Assembly (NCBI GenBank): GCA_934230115.1 | Contig: CAKQEI010000081.1 | Coordinates: 1 to 9,402, forward strand | Source of the DNA: an uncultured Prevotella sp. | Lineage (GTDB): Bacteria; Bacteroidota; Bacteroidia; Bacteroidales; Bacteroidaceae | Direction: 5' to 3' | DNA length: 9,402 nt | In this document: piece after piece, positions 7,918 to 9,402 of the stretch | Layout of the letters: each line of letters begins with the position of its first letter | How positions within the stretch are numbered: the stretch's first letter is position 1 | Notes under the pieces: model-generated | The model's input: the letters and a program-made list of their open reading frames with translations, nothing else | Told to the model about the DNA's origin: nothing | Databases searched by the model: none | Translations under genes and position numbers: made by a program

Positions 7918-7950
7918 AAGCGAAAAAGGTTTCGCTTGCTTGTGTCAAGC
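7918..7950. repeat. Two abutting hairpins between rhodanese and susC
   Basis: AAGCGAAA (7918-7925) and TTTCGCTT (7930-7937) form a perfect 8-bp stem with a 4-nt loop. Directly next to it, GCTTG (7938-7942) and CAAGC (7946-7950) form a 5-bp stem with a 3-nt loop. They lie 15 bp past the rhodanese stop codon. They may be that gene's transcript end, but no U-tract follows on the minus strand, so an operator or processing site for susC is equally possible. Confidence 0.5.
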
Positions 7951-7964
7951 AGATGCATCCTTTT

Positions 7965-8357
7965 TTATTTCTCTGTGGGCAAACCAAGTTCCTGCCAGCG
8001 TAATATTCCGCCACGCATATCCACAACCTTATATCCTGCGGCTTTCATTTTTACGGCAGCAGCATTGCTGCGTCGTCCGCTGCGGCAATAGATATAGTAG
8101 ACGTGTGAACGGTCGAGCTGTTTTATGCCGTCGTCAAAAGCCTTTGGGTTGAGCCAGTCGATGTTGATGGCACGAGAGATATGTCCTTCGGCAAATTCAG
8201 CAGGCTTGCGCACGTCGAGCAGAATAGCTGTGGTGTCGGCATTAAAGGCAGTGATAAACTCTTTAGGTTCTAACGTCTTCACGGTCTCCTGAGCCGTGCA
8301 TCCGATGCTCAAGCCAAGAAAGGCGAGCAGTGTGAATAGAATGTTTTTTGCTTTCAT
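7965..8357 (-). CDS. Single-domain rhodanese-like sulfurtransferase lipoprotein
   Basis: From the ATG at 8357 the product is 130 residues. The open frame extends further upstream, but only this start puts a lipoprotein signal at the N-terminus: MKAKNILFTLLAFLGLSIGC, lipobox LSIGC, Cys20. The rhodanese fold follows, with LLDVRKPAEFAEGHI (46-60), the active-site loop CRSGRRS (91-97, nucleophile Cys91), and GGILRWQELGLP near the end. Single-domain rhodaneses such as GlpE and PspE move sulfane sulfur between small thiols or proteins. The lipid anchor places this one in the periplasm, attached to the inner or outer membrane. The residues after Cys20 (TAQE) are not the strongly acidic run of surface-export signals. 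The physiological donor and acceptor are unknown. It sits between rpsO and susC, all on the same strand, but the rpsO terminator and a promoter-like element upstream suggest separate transcription. Confidence 0.9.
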   Translation of the reverse strand: MKAKNILFTLLAFLGLSIGCTAQETVKTLEPKEFITAFNADTTAILLDVRKPAEFAEGHISRAINIDWLNPKAFDDGIKQLDRSHVYYIYCRSGRRSNAAAVKMKAAGYKVVDMRGGILRWQELGLPTEK

Positions 8358-8362
8358 GGTTG

Positions 8363-8370
8363 CAAACTTA
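8363..8370 (-). promoter_or_regulatory. Possible -7 promoter element of the rhodanese gene
   Basis: The minus strand reads TAAGTTTG followed by C, a full match to the Bacteroidota -7 box. It ends only five bases before the rhodanese ATG (8357), so transcription would begin at or very near the A of that ATG. No TTTG is seen at the -33 distance, so the match is incomplete. Confidence 0.45.
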
Positions 8371-8426
8371 CATAAAAAATGCGAATTATACGCCAGTTTC
8401 ATAAATAAATATATATTTAAAACGCG

Positions 8427-8464
8427 AAAGCCCCGAAAACTCCTTGCAGAATTTTCGGGACTTT
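8427..8464 (-). terminator. Terminator-like hairpin downstream of rpsO
   Basis: CCCGAAAA (8432-8439) pairs exactly with TTTTCGGG (8452-8459), and AAAG (8427-8430) with CTTT (8461-8464). The remaining position, C8431 with A8460, is a mismatch in plus-strand RNA but a G-U wobble in minus-strand RNA, which favours the rpsO transcript as the user. The following minus-strand sequence is CGCGTTTT, so the U-tract is imperfect. Confidence 0.72.
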
Positions 8465-8470
8465 TGTGTT

Positions 8471-8515
8471 GCCTTAAGCAAGTTTGCCGTTTTGGGCATT
8501 TGCTACTTTCAAGGC
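8471..8515. repeat. Nested stem structure in the rpsO 3' region
   Basis: Three nested arms occur in order: GCCTT/AAGGC (8471-8475 with 8511-8515), AGCAA/TTGCT (8477-8481 with 8500-8504) and TGCC/GGCA (8485-8488 with 8495-8498), closing on a 6-nt loop. It lies between the rpsO stop codon and the terminator-like hairpin. Each arm is short, so chance pairing cannot be excluded. Confidence 0.35.
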
Positions 8516-8532
8516 GGCTAAGCGTAGATGGA

Positions 8533-8802
8533 TTACTTACGCAGACCGAGAGCCTTGATGATAGCACGATAGCGATTGATGTCGCGGTCGTACAAATAGT
8601 TGAGCAATGCGCGGCGCTTTCCTACCAACTGTGTCAATGAACGTGCGGTAGTATAATCTTTACGGTTCTTCTTAAGATGTTCCGTCAAATGGGAAATACG
8701 GTATGAGAACAATGCTATCTGGCTCTCAGCTGAACCAGTATCAGTGTTAGACTTTCCGTACTGTCCAAAGATCTCTTGTTTTTTTGCCTGATCTAAATAC
8801 AT
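8533..8802 (-). CDS. rpsO: 30S ribosomal protein S15
   Basis: The 89-residue product has the standard S15 length. It contains the family's conserved blocks: KSNTDTGSAESQIALFSYRI (17-36), HLTEHLKKNRKDYTTARSL (about 38-56) and VGKRRALLNYL (about 60-70), ending AIIKALGLRK. S15 is a primary 16S rRNA-binding protein that organises the platform of the small subunit. The ATG at 8802 yields the known N-terminus MYLDQAKKQEIF. The gene appears monocistronic: it has its own promoter about 50 bp upstream and a terminator-like hairpin downstream. In many bacteria rpsO is followed by pnp, but here the next gene is a rhodanese. In E. coli S15 represses its own translation through a leader structure; I see no clear equivalent in the short leader here. 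Confidence 0.98.
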   Translation of the reverse strand: MYLDQAKKQEIFGQYGKSNTDTGSAESQIALFSYRISHLTEHLKKNRKDYTTARSLTQLVGKRRALLNYLYDRDINRYRAIIKALGLRK

Positions 8803-8848
8803 AGAACTTTTTTGTGAATTAAATTGTTATTTGTGCAAAATGCGGGTG

Positions 8849-8881
8849 CAAAGGTACTGGTTTTTATTGAGATAAAACAAT
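8849..8881 (-). promoter_or_regulatory. Bacteroidota promoter for rpsO
   Basis: On the minus strand TACCTTTG (8856 to 8849, followed by C) is a full match to the -7 consensus TAnnTTTG. ATTG (8881 to 8878), one base from the -33 consensus TTTG, lies 21 bp upstream. Transcription would start near 8842, leaving a leader of about 40 nt. Confidence 0.7.
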
Positions 8882-9050
8882 AAAGATGATGAAAAGATTG
8901 TTTTGTTAACTATTTTTTGCACAGGCAGTTGCCTGTATTATGTTATTAATGTTCGAGCCATGCATGAATGATAAAATATGGTGGATATAATAATATTTGA
9001 TTCAATAATGATTGGGTGTTCAAAAAAGAATAGGTGTCGGATTGTAACAA
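8882..9050. other. Gene-free AT-rich spacer between the tRNA cluster and rpsO
   Basis: No credible reading frame is present on either strand. The only clear structure is the inverted repeat ACAGGC (8921-8926) / GCCTGT (8931-8936) with loop AGTT. It lies upstream of the rpsO promoter and is not followed by a T-run on either strand. Confidence 0.6.
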
Positions 9051-9051
9051 G

Positions 9052-9085
9052 AAAAGAGGACATTACCGAAGTAATGTCCTCTTTT
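9052..9085 (-). terminator. Strong intrinsic terminator of the tRNA cluster
   Basis: A perfect 15-bp stem (9052-9066 with 9071-9085) closes on CGAA in the plus strand. In minus-strand RNA this is a C(UUCG)G tetraloop, the exceptionally stable kind, and the distal arm ends in UUUU followed by C. Loop type and position just past the last tRNA show that it terminates the minus-strand tRNA transcript. Confidence 0.9.
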
Positions 9086-9098
9086 ATGGAATGCTTTG

Positions 9099-9172
9099 TG
9101 ACTCCGGCAGGATTCAAACCTGCAACCTTCTGATCCGTAGTCAGATGCTCTATTCAGTTGAGCTACGGAGCC
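9099..9172 (-). tRNA. tRNA-Arg (anticodon ACG), copy 1
   Basis: A 74-nt cloverleaf on the minus strand. Acceptor GGCTCCG pairs with CGGAGTC (one G-T), with discriminator A. The anticodon stem is TCTGA/TCAGA around loop CTACGGA, so the anticodon is ACG; A34 is normally converted to inosine, reading CGU, CGC and CGA. The T stem is GCAGG/CCTGC around TTTGAAT. No CCA is encoded. The T loop has T at position 56 and the D loop has A at 19, in place of the near-universal C56 and G19. It is identical to the copy at 9328-9401. Confidence 0.95.
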
Positions 9173-9193
9173 AATATAAATTTAACGTCTGTG

Positions 9194-9281
9194 CGGAAAG
9201 GATAGGATTCGAACCTACGATACGCTTTTGACGTATACACGCTTTCCAGGCGTGCCTCTTCAACCACTCGAGCACCTTTCC
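9194..9281 (-). tRNA. tRNA-Ser (anticodon GGA)
   Basis: An 88-nt type II tRNA. Acceptor GGAAAGG pairs with CCTTTCC, with discriminator G as expected for serine. The anticodon stem is CACGC/GCGTG around CTGGAAA, giving anticodon GGA, which reads UCC and UCU. The long variable arm contains the pairing ATACG/CGTAT, the main serine identity feature. The T loop TTCGAAT is canonical. CCA is not encoded. It lies 21 bp upstream of tRNA-Arg copy 1 in transcription order. Confidence 0.95.
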
Positions 9282-9290
9282 TTTGGGCAA

Positions 9291-9322
9291 CAAAAAAGCT
9301 CATCTGATGTGCAAGATGAACT
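9291..9322 (-). terminator. Terminator-like hairpin between tRNA-Arg copy 2 and tRNA-Ser
   Basis: On the minus strand AGTTCATCT and AGATGAGCT form a 9-position stem (one U-G) with an 8-nt loop, followed by a run of T's at 9296-9292. The odd pair is C-A in plus-strand RNA but G-U in minus-strand RNA, so the minus transcript is the user. It may end part of the transcription from upstream, or mark a processing site, since only about 10 bp separate its T-run from the tRNA-Ser 5' end. Confidence 0.65.
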
Positions 9323-9327
9323 TTGAG

Positions 9328-9401
9328 TGACTCCGGCAGGATTCAAACCTGCAACCTTCTGATCCGTAGTCAGATGCTCTATTCAGTTGAGCTACGGAGC
9401 C
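9328..9401 (-). tRNA. tRNA-Arg (anticodon ACG), copy 2
   Basis: This 74-nt gene is base-for-base identical to the tRNA-Arg at 9099-9172, including the A19 and T56 changes and the absence of an encoded CCA. Identity extends by one base on each side, covering 9327-9402 against 9098-9173, and flanking sequences then differ. It is first of the three tRNAs in transcription order within the window, and its promoter would lie beyond the window end. Confidence 0.95.
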
Positions 9402-9402
9402 A

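Noticed and set aside
7940..7955. TTGACA-like sequence on the minus strand upstream of susC
   Set aside because: It resembles a sigma-70 -35 box, but Bacteroidota use a different consensus and no -10 lies at a suitable distance. The bases belong to a hairpin.
8358..8567. 70-residue N-terminal extension of the rhodanese
   Set aside because: It would cover the rpsO terminator and the end of rpsO, and it would bury the lipoprotein signal that begins at the ATG at 8357.
8296..8640. Plus-strand open frame of 114 codons
   Set aside because: It runs antisense across the rhodanese 5' end, the rpsO terminator and rpsO itself, and its translation has no recognisable features.
9099..9172. tRNA-Arg as an attachment site for an integrated element
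   Set aside because: The repeat is the complete tRNA plus one base on each side, with another tRNA between the copies and no integrase or cargo. Gene duplication explains it.
9034..9231. Plus-strand open frame ending RIGFEPTIRF
   Set aside because: It overlaps tRNA-Arg and tRNA-Ser on the opposite strand; such peptides are a common artefact of translating the reverse strand of tRNA genes.

Overview
The window looks like chromosomal DNA from a member of the order Bacteroidales, of the Prevotella/Bacteroides/Muribaculum type; I cannot fix the genus. The evidence is a SusC/SusD pair, a SpeB-like C10 peptidase with a C-terminal domain resembling type IX secretion sorting domains, an rpsO product beginning MYLDQAKKQEIF, Bacteroidota-type promoter elements (TTTG then TAnnTTTG), very AT-rich intergenic DNA, and little sign of Shine-Dalgarno sequences.

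Layout. 1-529 (minus): N-terminal 176 codons of a NifU/IscU-like iron-sulfur scaffold protein, cut by the window edge. 530-785: divergent promoter region. 786-3374 (plus): secreted C10 (streptopain family) cysteine peptidase, 862 aa. 3373-3421: a hairpin with T-runs on both sides that can end the two convergent units. 3478-7830 (minus): a susC-susD operon, with susC (7830 to 5137) transcribed before susD (5094 to 3478). 7965-8357 (minus): a small lipoprotein rhodanese. 8533-8802 (minus): rpsO with its own promoter and terminator. 9099-9401 (minus): tRNA-Arg(ACG), tRNA-Ser(GGA) and a second identical tRNA-Arg(ACG), closed by a strong 15-bp terminator with a UUCG loop.

How the parts relate. The peptidase is a self-contained export unit: signal peptide, inhibitory propeptide, catalytic domain, beta-rich region and C-terminal domain, with its own promoter. 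The SusCD pair is an outer-membrane importer of unknown substrate. It stands alone here: no glycan-degrading enzyme, ECF sigma/anti-sigma pair or hybrid two-component regulator is in view. Its SusC lacks the usual N-terminal carboxypeptidase-regulatory-like domain. The rhodanese, rpsO and tRNA genes are housekeeping-type neighbours, each with separate transcription signals. No gene-free stretch exceeds 300 bases.

I see no transposase, integrase, CRISPR array or obvious new multi-gene system. The points most worth a second look are a perfect palindrome over the predicted start of the peptidase transcript, the short SusC with two inverted repeats upstream, a possibly leaderless rhodanese mRNA, a covarying A19-U56 pair in the two tRNA-Arg genes, and a terminator-like hairpin inside the tRNA cluster.
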